A DNA stretch of 64,000 nucleotides, taken from positions 14,292,501 to 14,356,500 of the forward strand of contig NC_056550.1 of the NCBI RefSeq assembly GCF_910596095.1. The letters run 5' to 3'. This DNA comes from Thunnus maccoyii (lineage: Eukaryota > Chordata > Actinopteri > Scombriformes > Scombridae). Below the pieces are notes generated by a model that was not told where the DNA came from, did not search any database, and saw only the letters and a list, made by a program, of their open reading frames with translations. Within the stretch, counting starts at the first letter, position 1, and every line of letters begins with the position of its first letter. This document shows positions 36,671 to 48,353 of the stretch, piece by piece. A program made the translations under genes and the position numbers.

Positions 36671-36680
36671 TGCGCATGCG
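36671..36680. promoter_or_regulatory. candidate NRF1 binding site
   Basis: TGCGCATGCG, a near-perfect NRF1 palindrome, lies 12 bp upstream of the haghl ATG in otherwise AT-rich DNA. NRF1 commonly binds close to the start sites of genes for mitochondrial and basic metabolism. The assignment rests on motif and position only. Confidence 0.5.
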
Positions 36681-36692
36681 TGTGTGGGTGCC

Positions 36693-39600
36693 ATGAAGGT
36701 AAAGGTGATCTCCATCCTGGAGGACAACTACATGTACCTGGTGATTGAAGAGCAGAGTAAACAGGCCATAGCTGTGGACCCTGCCGTACCACATCGGGTG
36801 AGAGAAACATTTTGTTCAGTCTGTGTGATGCACATTGAAAATTGGTCTTTTTTTAGAATTTATTTGCAGAAATAACAAAACAATAAAACATGATAAATTC
36901 ATGGATAAAGTGCTGGTTAGATTAAAAGAAAAACCAAGTATGTTTAGAATGGCATTTTACCCACCCCAAAAATAAATAATAAATACATTTAGATATGATG
37001 ATGAAAAGATGAAAAAAGCAAACAAAAACACACAAATAATTGTGAAACACATACTCTATGAATAACAAAAAGACAAAAGTAGAGAAAAATCAATAATTGT
37101 ATGCACTGACAATGAAATAACTGTGAGATTGTTTTCATTTTTAGTTAATCTGACAATTACCCAATAAATAAATTGGTATATAAAAATCTCAGAAAAATAG
37201 TGAACATCACTATTACCATAACCCCAAAGTGATGTCATCAAATTGCTTGTTTTGTCCAACCAAGAGTCCAAAACCCAAAGATATTTAGTTTACTATCACA
37301 TAAGAATAGAAAAGGAGAAACTAGGTAATATTTGGCACTTTTGCTTGAAAAATTACTTAGATGATTAATCAGTACTCAAAATTGTTTCTGATTATTTTTC
37401 TGTTGATTCACTGACTTTTTTTTTTAACAGCTGCTAGAAATAGTGAAGCGAGAGGGCTTGTCTTTGGTGGCTGTTCTCACCACACACCATCACTGGTAGG
37501 AGTGTTTACTTCAAGAATTATAAGAACATATCAGTGACAGAACACCCAAACTAATCACTGCTAATGTTAATGACTAACCTGTTGTCGCTGGTCAGGGACC
37601 ATGCTCGGGGGAATGAGGCTCTGGTGAAGGAGGTTCCTGAACTGAGGGTGTATGGGGGAGATGATCGGATCGGGGCTCTGACTGATAAAGTCACCGATGC
37701 TCAGGAACTGAAGGTGCCCACAAAGTAAAAGGAGTAAAATGTCTTTACTTAGTCTTTGCTCCAATTATGAATTCCAAATGTAAATTGTACCAAAAAACTT
37801 CAGATTTTCTTGTTATGTCTGTTATGCCATATTGTCTTTTGATATTGTGTTTTCTCCATTCGCAGTTTAACTCCATCAATGTGAGGTGCCTATTTACTCC
37901 CTGCCATACCTCTGGTCACATGTGCTACTTTGTTTGGGAGGATGAGTGCACTGACGCCCCTGCTGTGTTCACAGGTCTTTGTTTGTAAACATAAAAGAGC
38001 TGGTGAACCAGTTGAAATCTGAGAAGTATATTTCTCCATACAGCTCATACCTATAGAGTACACCATGACATATGCTAAATTACCTCAGTTTTAAGTGGCT
38101 AGAGATATGAATCCTTGTTGACCAGCATACTATCCATTGTTCTTGTTGTATGGGAAGACATTAACTGACCAATGCCCTTTGTAAGATCCCAATTGTCCCT
38201 TCTTTTGGTTGTCAGGGGATACGCTGTTTATCGGTGGATGTGGACGGTTTCTTGAGGGTACGGCACAACAGATGTACCACAATCTCACCCAGGTGCTGGG
38301 CTCCCTACCTCAAGACACGGTACGTGGAAGCAAAGATGTTGTGTGCAGCCCTCGCGTGGTTAACGAGGGCTAACATGACATCAGATAAGAGCTGGCGCAA
38401 GACTGAGTCACAGTGATGAATAAACACACACACAATGAGGGGATTCAGTGCAGCTGGCAGGTCCTCTCTCCCTTTGTTGTACAAAGCATCACACAAATGG
38501 CCAAAAAGATACTCCACTATGTGATCTAAGTGTGAACTTTAAATAATGCTGTTTTTTCATCTATAGAAGGTGTTCTGTGGACATGAGTACACCATTAAGA
38601 ACCTGAAGTTTGCCATGCTGGTGGAGCCAGAGAATGAGAAGGTTAAAGAGATGCTGAGCTGGGCCAGGGTGAGAAATATACTGAAAACTGCTCTTTCTTA
38701 CTGTCCACAAATCCCATGAAAAGACCAACATCCATCTCTTAATGCTTAATACCTGTCGTTCCTACTGAAGCTACGTCACAAATATGTACTTTCATTTTTT
38801 CAAAATCTAAATACAGTAATTACCTAAAACAGCTGGGCATTGTAGTTTTTAGCAAGCTTTACTCAAACAGGAGTAAACAGTGCATTAGCTTGGGACTATT
38901 TTCAGCAGTGGATTAATACACATTTGGTGCTCTACTGCAGTGAGTATTTACAGTAGCAGCAGGAAGATGTATGTGGGATTGATTCAAAATAAACTACAAT
39001 GCCCATGTTCATTTAAATAAAGGAGCATGTCATGTGACTCACTGATGTGTATTCAGGACAGCGGTAGAATTAGCTATGTTATGACAATACTTGCTAGTAG
39101 GATTAAATCATTGTTGTTTTTGGTCTTTTCATGGGATTTATTTGCAATAACAAAAACATAGATAACGCCAGTCTTATCCCATAAACACAGGTGATACATA
39201 TTTATTTTACCCAGTTGTCTGAAAGTCCTTGTGTTGACAGGCAAGAGATGATGATGACAAACCCACAGTGCCATCCACCCTAATGGAGGAGTTTGAATAC
39301 AACCCTTTCCTTCGCCTCTCGTGAGTTTGGATACATACAGTTACGTATGAAACATGAAAGGCTGTTCCAAGTGCAAAATTAAACAGCTGATATTGTTAAT
39401 GGTTCTAACAGGCAGATTAAAGACTAAAGGGCACCTAAAAATCTCTCTTAACCACTTTTTAAATTCAGATGATCTTGTTTTATATTTATTTGCTGCTTCT
39501 TGTAGTGTTTCCAGTGCACAACTTATGTCTGTACTGGTTCGCTCTTAAAAACTCTGTATGTTACACTGGTGGAATATAAGTACGTATTTAAGTTTAAACT

Positions 39601-39854
39601 AGTTCATTTGGTGAGCTAATGTTTCAAGATTCTTGCCACAATTCTGTATCTCACTTTGCCTCAGTATGTGACATTTCTGTGGAATCTTTTTCCTTTACTT
39701 TAGGGAGGAAGGAGTGCAAAAGTTCACAGGGAAGACGGATCCGGTGGAGGTGCTGAGGGTCCTGCGGAAGGAGAAGGACAAATTCAAGAAGCCCAAGGAG
39801 AGACTTCCTCCCCATGCCATGTTGGCTTTAGAGTGGGGGCTCCTTAGACCCTGA
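36693..39854 (+). CDS. haghl: hydroxyacylglutathione hydrolase-like protein
   Basis: A glyoxalase II paralogue with a metallo-beta-lactamase fold. The eight exons are 36693-36797, 37431-37495, 37596-37713, 37866-37974, 38216-38319, 38567-38668, 39241-39320 and 39704-39854, all GT-AG, giving 277 aa. It starts [19 protein letters not shown], as in human HAGHL, with no mitochondrial leader. The zinc site is kept ([28 protein letters not shown]), so catalytic capacity looks intact, although the substrate is not proven for this paralogue. It has a C-terminal extension beyond hagh ([14 protein letters not shown]), also found in human HAGHL. It lies in tandem downstream of hagh and tail to tail with ciao3, its neighbour in human as well. 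Confidence 0.95.
37100..37420. mobile_element. old hAT-like MITE remnant in haghl intron 1
   Basis: Internal blocks (GCTTGTTTTGTCCAACCAAG, AGTCCAAAACCCAAAGATAT, AGTTTACTATCA) belong to the same MITE family as 32540-32925, with more divergence. It ends close to haghl exon 2. Confidence 0.45.
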
Positions 39855-40671
39855 AATCCAGTTTCAAAGCTCTGAACTCCGGACGTGCTCAGCCAACGAG
39901 TAGGAACGGTGTGAATGAATAACTGAATGCAGCAAGACACAAAACTGCATTTTGTTGCTTTTACCCTAAATTTAACTCATTTATACTGTTGGGGGGCCTC
40001 ATTGACCTTCATGGGCATATATATTATTTTAGAAATGTCTGCACAAAAGGCCAGTATAAAGCTGCTTCCATTAAATATAAACTACATTCATTTAAGGGCT
40101 GGTCTCCCAGTCTGTTATGCACAAACTAACTACACCATGTCACATCTGCTAATACAGATTCCTAATGAAAAAACTTGTAAACTGTCTGTCTCACTGTGTC
40201 TAGTTTATTTATGGTAACTGGTGTTGGGAGAAAGATAAGCTTCATTTCTTTATGAATTATTTATATCAGAATGTTTCTTTTCCCTGATATAATATGCACC
40301 TTTTTCTCTCAGTGCTGTATTGCTGTAATGTTTTATTTCCTGTCACTGCCAGTGCATTTTACCTACGTTGTAAGTTCATGCTAACGCTCTCATATAACTT
40401 TTTGACTCATTTCAATTTGGACATACTATTTTCTACAATGGCTCTCTTGCTTGCTTTTGCAGTCAAAAGCTACAAATTTAATTTACCATCAAAACAATTC
40501 AAGTGAATTTGTCACATACTGTTGACTGCACTTTGTAAACACTATTTTGGAGCAGGAATCTGATATGTTATTGCTCATAAACTGCACATGGGAGGAGAAA
40601 ACATGCAGTGTACATCATTATGAATGTAAATTGCTGCTTTTCAAGTTTGCGAGAGCTTATAACTGTACAGC

Positions 40672-40677
40672 AATAAA
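40672..40677 (+). promoter_or_regulatory. haghl: polyadenylation signal of haghl
   Basis: AATAAA about 820 bp after the haghl stop, within AACTGTACAGCAATAAAACA. Confidence 0.5.
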
Positions 40678-41127
40678 ACATGATTCTGAATCTATATTCT
40701 GTCGGACATGTTCTTCACATATTTTAAAAAGAGCTGACGAGTCAAACAACTACAATTAAATAATGTTTTTATTTTTCAAAAAATATATATAATCATTAGG
40801 TTAAATAAACAAGGAATGATCGTAATTTGATATTATTTCAAGTCACACTTGCAAACTGTAACAGGTGCCATACAAATTAGTTACATAATATTTATGCACT
40901 TGAGTGGAAAATCAGCAGTGGTGAGGAAAATTATCAGGCCGTACACATAATTTGGTTTGGCAACAGAATTGTGTGTGTATTATCTATTACCTAGTAATTA
41001 AAATACCAGGACCAGAGCTTTGGATTAGCAGATAATTAGAGTGAAGGCATGTTGGCCTACATCAAACCTTATAATTTAACTTTGCCTACATCATTTTTTT
41101 TTCTGATGTAGAAAAAAAAAATTCACA

Positions 41128-41133
41128 TTTATT
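41128..41133 (-). promoter_or_regulatory. ciao3: polyadenylation signal of ciao3
   Basis: AATAAA on the minus strand, about 75 bp after the ciao3 stop, giving a very short 3' UTR. Confidence 0.5.
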
Positions 41134-41208
41134 TGGACGGTTCTGTAGTCAGTGTCTGACAAAAAACCTTTACAAAATAAAACTGCAAAAACATGCTGTC
41201 AAAAAAAA

Positions 41209-44200
41209 TCACCACTTCATAACGAGTCCGTTGGTCATCTTCTCCACAGTGTGGTACTGCGTGTGCAGCAGCTCTCTGGCTCTCTCCTCGCCTACACTGT
41301 GGAGCCACGACTGGTACAGCTCGGACACGCGTGTGTCGTCTTCTGGTGCTTGGGAGAGCTCTGCTTTGTAGAGCTCCTCAACTTTCTGGAGAAGCTCTTT
41401 TTGGTTCTCACCGGGTAAGGCCTTTATCTGTCCACCACCATTTAGACAACCTGGATATAAACAAGAGGTTAGGTGAAACACGCTGGGTTTTAATTTCCTT
41501 CTAAACAAAAAAAAAAGTGTGAAGTTTAGTCTCTGGTGTGGCAAACATATGCTTAAGTGTTTTTCTCCTTACCCGAGGGACAGGCCATAACTTCCACAAA
41601 GTGATAAGGTGACTTCCCCCTCTTAAGCTTCTGCACCAGGTTCTGGATATTGCGGAAGCCGTATGTGGAGGCAAAGCAAAGTACGACTACACCATCTTTC
41701 TCCAGAGTCACCTCCTGGAAGTCTTTATTCCTGTGGCAGAGGTGTTAAGGTGGGAAAACAGGGCTTTCATTTATGCAGTGCTCCTTAACACATGTGGTAC
41801 AAGAAAAGTAAGACAGTGTATTTAAACATTTTATGAACAGAGGTTTGGTCCTACATCTGTGAGCCTGCAAATGAAGAGCCTCTAATCCTCTGACATTAAA
41901 GTAGTTGAGACCGACTCACCTGAGGGTCTTGTAGGTGAGTTCCTTTACCTCCTCTCCAAACAGCTGCTTGGCAGTGTTGGTGAAAACATGATGGAGGTAA
42001 CCCCCCGAACCACTACCAGCATGGCTGAGGAACTCATCCCCAATCACATTGCTGAACCTGGGTCAAGAATAATATTCAGTTGGGTCCTGATTCACCTGTT
42101 ATTCTGTATATTTATGCAATGGCTTACTTTTAGGGAGGTGCTGTGCTAAACAGTGTTATTATTTTAACTGTAATATTTTAATTTCCTCGAAAGATAATGG
42201 TTATTTTCTGCTACTTTTGCTTTGCTTCTTCTCACACTGACATTGTAAAACATTAAAACAATGGCACAGAACTTACATTGTATCTAGGGGTGCAGGCTGC
42301 ACATCATTAAGAGACATCTTCTCCTCCTCAAGCATTTTCATAACCTCTCCTATATGAGACAGAAAAACATAATAAAAAAAGAGAAGATGCAGCACATTCA
42401 TGCATACAAAGAACATCATAGGAGTAGATACTGTACCGGAGGTAAGGACACAGTCCACTTCTCTGGTCTCAGCTTTGTTCAGGTAGAAGTCTGACCTTGA
42501 GGCCTCAAGTTTCTTGTCAGGACAGGGCATTACTGCCACATGGTAGATCTGCTGTGGATTCAGCCCCTTACAACACAAACAAACACAGCTAAATGGCAAC
42601 TCGTTATAACTTTTCATCCATTCCTCAAGGAAACAAGTATGAAGGCAACAAGACAAGCAAATGTAGGTATTTCACACACACAAAAAGGTTCTGAGGAATG
42701 TTGCATATATCAGGGAGAAAAATGCCATGAGTTAATACTTTTAAAGATAATCAAAGCTTCAAAGTCATATTTTTTTATTTGGTAGAATATTCAGTATTTT
42801 TGTCAATACTCCTTATTTGCTTTCATACAAAAAACTATTTTGGTAACACTAGTTGGAAAAATCATAGTACTACTATTACGTTGCAGGTTAAAAAAAGTGA
42901 AACTCTCAGATGTAAGAAAGTACATTAACATCAATCAGGTGAAACTCACTGTCATCTCTCATATGCAGTTGTTTTCATACCTGTTGTTCAGCAAAATAGC
43001 CTTTAACCAGAGAACCCATCATCTGCTGAGGGGAGCGGGTGGTGCTAATGTATGGGAGAATAAACTCTCCATGAGTCTTCTCCGCATAGCAGATCCAACC
43101 TGAACAGAACACACAAACACATGCACACAATGAGAAACATCTTTGAGCAAACAGAAATTACAAGAAATGTTAACTCAAGCAACTGAACCTGCCTTAAAAG
43201 CTTGTAATGTCTAAAAATGGAAAAGATGATTAATATACTCACAATACTTTGTTATAATAATGTAGTCAGTAAAATTAACACTTTTTTCTCCTCAAGTAGT
43301 CACGGGATTTTTTATTAGAGAGTGGACAGTAGAGGGCTGACAGGAAATGATGAGAGAGAAATGGGGATGACATGTAACGAAGGTTCCTGCCCACACTGTT
43401 GTGATTTTGTGCTCAGCATCTTGAACCACTAAGACAGTTCTATGTTAGACTGATAAAGGTTTTTAATGGAATACCTGGACAGGCAGATGTCAGCATGGGC
43501 AGGGCCTTTCTGTCCTGCTCCTTCCTCTGGAAACGCTCCACAAACTCTCGCTGGCTCTCCAGCAGGCTGAAGGTCCGACTAAAGCTTGTGTCAAACACAT
43601 GGTGAACCCCTGCAAAACAAGCATCATGTTTGCACGTCCCTTTGATCAGTATCTAAATTACATCAGTAATCATCTTCAAAGGTGACTGTGTCCGGCTCAT
43701 CCAACCTGTCTTATTGTCATTTCCTGCATCACTATGAGCAATATGGTTTGAACGGAAGAGAAAACAAATGTTATTTCCACTCACCAAGGCCTTTGAAGAA
43801 AGAAGTAAGCCTCCTCCCAGCCTCGCTGCTACTGACGCCATAGCGTGCTGCCAGGGAGGCTCTGGACTGCGGTGACACCGACACCACCACCACCTTCTGC
43901 TCTGTCTCACTGGCCTGTGGACAGAGTGCAAAATTATTACTAACACATTCCAAAGGCTGCAAAACCAAATATGACCAGACACAGAAAACATATGCATTCA
44001 AACAAAGATATTCATCTCTACCTTGTTATCGCGCAGCACTTTGTAGAGCTCCTCATGGCTCTGCTGTGTGATGAGGACACTCTCAGCAGAGGTTATACAA
44101 CCACTGCAGGCCAAGCAGTCATTCAGTGTGATCTTTGCTTTCTCCAGCTTCTGCTTCCCACCATCCTACAAAAAAAAAAAAAACATGAGATGTAAAATTG

Positions 44201-45175
44201 TGCTACAATTATTCAACACACAGGTTTGGATTAGCCTCTGTACACACCTGGTTGACTTGAAAATAACTGCCATCATCTTCTATCTGGATTTTGGCCACAG
44301 ATTTGCCTTGTTTCTTCTCGACTTTGACAGGTTTGATACATTCCTGCAAAACAGAGACTACAAACATGAGCCAAAGTACAACATACTACTGAGCGTGAAA
44401 GTTTATTCTTGACTTAGGAAACAGTTGTTTGACTTAGATCAAGGTCCATTAATGAGCTTTTACCAGAGCTTTCAACTGCATCACACAGCTATTAATATCA
44501 ATAAATTCACATAAAAAACAAACAATAACACTGATGTAGAGGTGAACAGACTGAGGTGTATGGCCAGATTCAAAGATATTTTGCGTTTTCTTCTTTCCAT
44601 AAAGCTCAAGAACGTCAGATGACAAGATTCTACGTGAAATGTAAGAAATGAGAGTTCAAAATGCAAATGAACATCAGTGCCACATCATTCAAATAAGCGA
44701 ATAGTAGGCCTAAATACAAATGATATAAAGTAGCAAAAACACCAGGACCTTAAACTTGATAACTCGGACACTAACTCGAGTGTTACAGCTATTTCTGCTC
44801 AGTTGCATCATTGCTAACATTAGCGGTAAGCTAACTACGTAACACACTTTCGACGGTTTAACATGAGCTGGTTTTACACTTTGCAGTCAGTAACAAAATT
44901 CCCGTTGCTTACTGACGACTGTCAGTGAAGATGGATTCATTATTTGCGTGTATTTTTTAACCGTTAGCTCAAACAACAGCGCTGACACGAGCAGTTAGTT
45001 TAACATCGTCACTACTTAAATACCTTTGCGGTAATAGTTACTGAAATAGTTACTTATGTCCTTTTAGAATAAATCCTGACTTGTAACACATTACAGTATG
45101 TTTCGGTACCTGAGACGGGGTGATAAAATCATCGAGATCTGTCAACTGCAGAACACCGCTAAACTGAGCAGCCAT
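41209..45175 (-). CDS. ciao3: cytosolic iron-sulfur assembly component 3 (NARFL)
   Basis: CIAO3 links the early and late parts of the cytosolic Fe-S assembly pathway, binding the CIAO1-CIAO2B-MMS19 targeting complex. It is related to iron-only hydrogenases but lacks hydrogenase function. The eleven exons from 5' to 3' are 45110-45175, 44248-44343, 44022-44165, 43785-43914, 43475-43609, 42981-43099, 42437-42566, 42277-42349, 41920-42057, 41573-41730 and 41209-41450. All junctions are GT-AG and in phase, giving 476 aa, the same length as human. The N-terminal cluster ligands are Cys24 (ECIKPV) and Cys71/74/77 (CLACSGC). The hydrogenase-like cluster ligands are in SACPGW (about 190), MPCPDKK (about 246) and MACPSGC (about 395-399). 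The C-terminal residue is Trp, as in human. It opens [17 protein letters not shown]. Confidence 0.97.
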
Positions 45176-45256
45176 ATTTACTGCCGTAAAGTGTTCGTTG
45201 TTTACTTTTGGTGTCGTGAATAGCTAACACTTTACTATAACACTAACTCGAGTCAA

Positions 45257-45296
45257 CCATGGATGTATAATAAGAGCTCTTATTATACATCCATGG
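45257..45296. repeat. perfect 40-bp palindrome upstream of ciao3
   Basis: Two 20-bp arms meet with no spacer at 45276/45277. The left arm begins CCATGGATGTATAATAAGAG and the right arm is its exact reverse complement. It lies about 80 bp upstream of the ciao3 start codon. No clear flanking target duplication is seen. Confidence 0.95.
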
Positions 45297-46264
45297 AGTT
45301 AACATTCACAAACACGCCAGTTTGACTAAAGGTTGTAATAAACAATAATAATGTAAAAAGTTAAATAAATATATTGTAAAGCTTACAGTGGTTATACGAT
45401 TTAACAGCTTTTTTGTTTGTACATTCAGATATTGAAGAAATGTATTATTTGATATGGACAGTCAGCTCTGAATTTGGCTTTTTGGATTTGTGAATATAAA
45501 ATTTGGTCAAAATAGTAAGCAAATTAAAACAGAACTATGAACAGAGTCATATTCAGTGAATCCAAACAATACATGTTTTTCCAAAGTAATAAATGAATAG
45601 CTATCCTTGCTTTAACTTCAGCAGAGAGAAAACTCACTATCTGTTGCCTCCCTTTTCTGTTCTCCACTGTATATATATATATTTTTTTATCTTGTCTTTT
45701 TTGCATCTTATGTTATTTATCTTTAATTGGTTATATAATGAAGGAAGGCTGACAGTCTAAAAATGCTGATAATGACTCTTGATAATCCAAAAGAAGGATA
45801 GATACAGCTTTATAGCTTTATCTCTATAAAATGAATAAACATAATCACAGGTTTATACAGCTACACCCCATCACCCAGTTAATTGTTCTATCTAAACTGG
45901 GACTGTTTTGATTTTTATATATATGTTTCATCTCTTCTTTTTAATTATTTCATATCTATTGTAAATCGCTGCATAAATGAATGCAGAATAAGGATTTCAT
46001 GGTACAGTTTGTACACTTTGAGAAGCAAATAGTGTCAATATTAAGTATATTTCTGAATGGCTGAATATGCAAAAGTGCTGCCCAGACTGGCCTTCAATTG
46101 ATGCCTCTCTGTGTTGTCTGTGTTGATAAATGATACCTCCTCATCATTGAATACATGCCCTCAACAATTAGAGGCCCTTTGGATGGAAAAATGCATCATG
46201 GGTCCCTAATCCCCCTCCAACCTCTGTCAGTGTTGCCAAATTTTTGACAGACCCTGTGTCAGTA
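45297..46264. other. gene-free spacer
   Basis: AT-rich intergenic DNA between ciao3 and the retrotransposon remnant. Nothing coding is supported. Confidence 0.55.
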
Positions 46265-47333
46265 TGAAATGACTGGACCTATAATTGTGCAGTGGTCACT
46301 GGGTGTTTCCGGTCTTTCAACATCAGACACCCTCACCCAGGCGACCCAGCTGTGGTTGATCAGGCCACAGCTTGTGTTCAGGTGGCACTTGCTTGTCCCC
46401 ATGGACCTCCTCTCCGGATCCAAAGCCACCTTGAGGCTTTCTCAGCTGTTTCGGTGGTGTTCTTGATGGCTCTGCTCATTACTACTCCTGTGATGCCCAG
46501 TGCACTTAAAGCTTTGTGGAGTGAGTGCCCAACAAATCCTCTGCAGCCTACCTTGATGGCCATGCATCTAGCCTTCCAACCCTGCATGTGACAGTTGATG
46601 ACCAGCTGTTCATAATTGGTCCTCTTCCTTTTGTGAGCCTCCACCATGGCACTATCAGCTCCAAGATGATGATGATATCCAGGAGGATATCCTGGTCCCT
46701 GTCACCTTGATTTCCTCTTCCGAAGACTTTGAAGGCAACCAGAGCTTTGTGTTGTTCCTGTAGAGGGCAATGTTTCAGCCACCCCCTGAGACAGCCACTG
46801 GCCTTCCTCTCCAAGGTTTCTACAGTGGAGATGGGGACTTTGCAGACAAGTATCGGCCAGAGTATCCTTGGAAATACACCATGCTGGTCTGTCCATGCCT
46901 TGAACAAGCCTGGGAGCCCTGACCGTTTGGCTGATCTCAGCCAGCTGTCCAGTTCCTGGCAAGTTGACTGAACAGGTGTGGAGTCCTTGAGGCTGCTGCC
47001 AAAGACCTTGCCCAGGCTCTTCATTGGCTTCTCTGAGATAGTTGGGATCAGTGACCTGTTCATGACCTGGCCTTTCTTCAGCCCAAGTACTTGACTTTGC
47101 CAGCTTGAAGCCCATCCAACCCACCGGATAGGTTTTTCCAGCCCTTGAGGGATCCACCTGCATCCTGGCACTGACTGTCTGTCAGCCAGCTTGCTACGAT
47201 ACTGAAGAAGATCTTTCCTTCCATGCTCAGTAGTGAGATTATCCTGAATTGGATGATTTGATGGCCAGCTGTTCATACGTAATAGGTCCTCTTCCAACAA
47301 TACATTGAAATACTGTGAACATTTTTTTATCAA
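46265..47333 (-). mobile_element. remnant of an RT element with nuclease-like C-terminus
   Basis: Read on the minus strand, the 3' part of a reverse-transcriptase ORF is open from 47333 to 46548. It includes PVKSLGK-like KPMKSLGKVFGSSLKD, LPGLFKAWTDQHGVFPRILW and ISTVETLERKASGCLRGWL, and ends at ILELIVPW. The next block, in another frame (46647 to about 46378), reads AHKRKRTNYEQL, GWKARCMAIKVGCRGF and AEKASRWLWIRRG. I recall this order from dispersed fish RT proteins; the acidic ILEL...VPW and K-rich helix fit a restriction-like endonuclease, so an R2/NeSL-like non-LTR element is likely. At least one frameshift near 46640 and loss of the 5' region show it is dead. Confidence 0.6.
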
Positions 47334-48301
47334 GCAACAAGGTGGGTAGCTGCAGGAGGGAAGCTCACATCAGTATATATTACAGTGATAACTTCTGATT
47401 TACAAATATGTAGGTTACACTGCCTCTGCCTGTCCATTATCTTGGATCCCTGTTCGAAAGTAAAGATAGCTGGACCCTGAAAGTTTGAATGTTTTAAGGA
47501 ATGCCTGTTTGTGTCTGGGACTGACTGAGATGAATTTATAATTTTATCTGCACATTCTGATTTGTATTTAAGTGTACAAAATCAATCTTCATATGAAAAT
47601 GTGGATTATGGGGCCTGTATCGGTCGCTGTGAGACCCTAGATCTGTCCCACATTTATATAATATGGCTACTCCAGGTTGGCTATGCTTTAAAAACTTTAA
47701 TAATTTCTGCCTTCAGTCTAATATCTAATGTCTTAAAAAAAAATCTCTATGTTAAAACATAATCTTAGGCCTATTACAACTGCTGCATATATCTGAACAT
47801 GCAGACTATGTTTGATAAAATAGTTTTAGCTCTGAGAGAAACACAGACATGCAATGCCACTGTCATAAAAAACAGTAAATAATAAAGTAAATAAAAGTTA
47901 TTAATGGACGCCAAACTGTATATATCATGTATGAGTATAAATAAAAACCTTTCTGTTTGGAAAGGCCTTTTCATCTTAACTCTTCTTATAATAATAATAA
48001 TAATAATGATAATAATAATAATAATTTATTTATGTTGTGTATTGTATGTTATTAATACTGTAGCACTTTGAGTTTCAATTATTTTAAAATTAAATTAAAT
48101 GTATTATTGTTGTTATTTTTGTTATTTCAGATCGATTTTTGCATATTTTAAAAACATATTTCCAATACAGTTAATGAGCTACTGCATAAAGTTGCAGGAC
48201 AAAATAGCAGGCAAGGTAAAATCACGTGTGCATTTTTCCCCTTTATAATGACAAGACACACGCACGCGCCCTATTGTTGTTATGACTACGAGGTCGTAAA
48301 T
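47334..48301. other. spacer upstream of e4f1 with ATA microsatellite
   Basis: AT-rich and non-coding. An ATA/AAT trinucleotide tract lies at 47988-48025, and an E-box-like CACGTG at 48222-48227 is near the e4f1 promoter. Confidence 0.55.
47988..48025. repeat. ATA trinucleotide microsatellite
   Basis: Run of about 12 ATA/AAT units with one GAT interruption. Confidence 0.9.
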
Positions 48302-48312
48302 CCGCCATGTTT
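48302..48312. promoter_or_regulatory. e4f1: candidate YY1 site in e4f1 5' UTR
   Basis: CCGCCATGTTT, whose reverse complement AAACATGGCGG fits the YY1 core ATGGCGG, lies 42 bp upstream of the e4f1 ATG. YY1 sites often sit just downstream of TATA-less start sites. Note that the ATG inside the motif would itself be an upstream start codon. Confidence 0.4.
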
Positions 48313-48353
48313 TCCCTCCCTGTAGTGGCGTTGCGACAGAGACGGAGAACGAC

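Larger units (their letters stand above)
39855..41208. other. converging 3' UTRs of haghl and ciao3
   Basis: Non-coding AT-rich DNA between the two stop codons. The haghl side carries AATAAA at 40672-40677. The ciao3 side carries TTTATT (AATAAA on the minus strand) at 41128-41133. The transcripts probably do not overlap. Confidence 0.6.

Noticed and set aside
46548-47333. 261-codon minus-strand ORF considered as a host gene
   Set aside because: Its content matches the reverse-transcriptase 3' region of dispersed fish elements, and the continuation is frameshifted.
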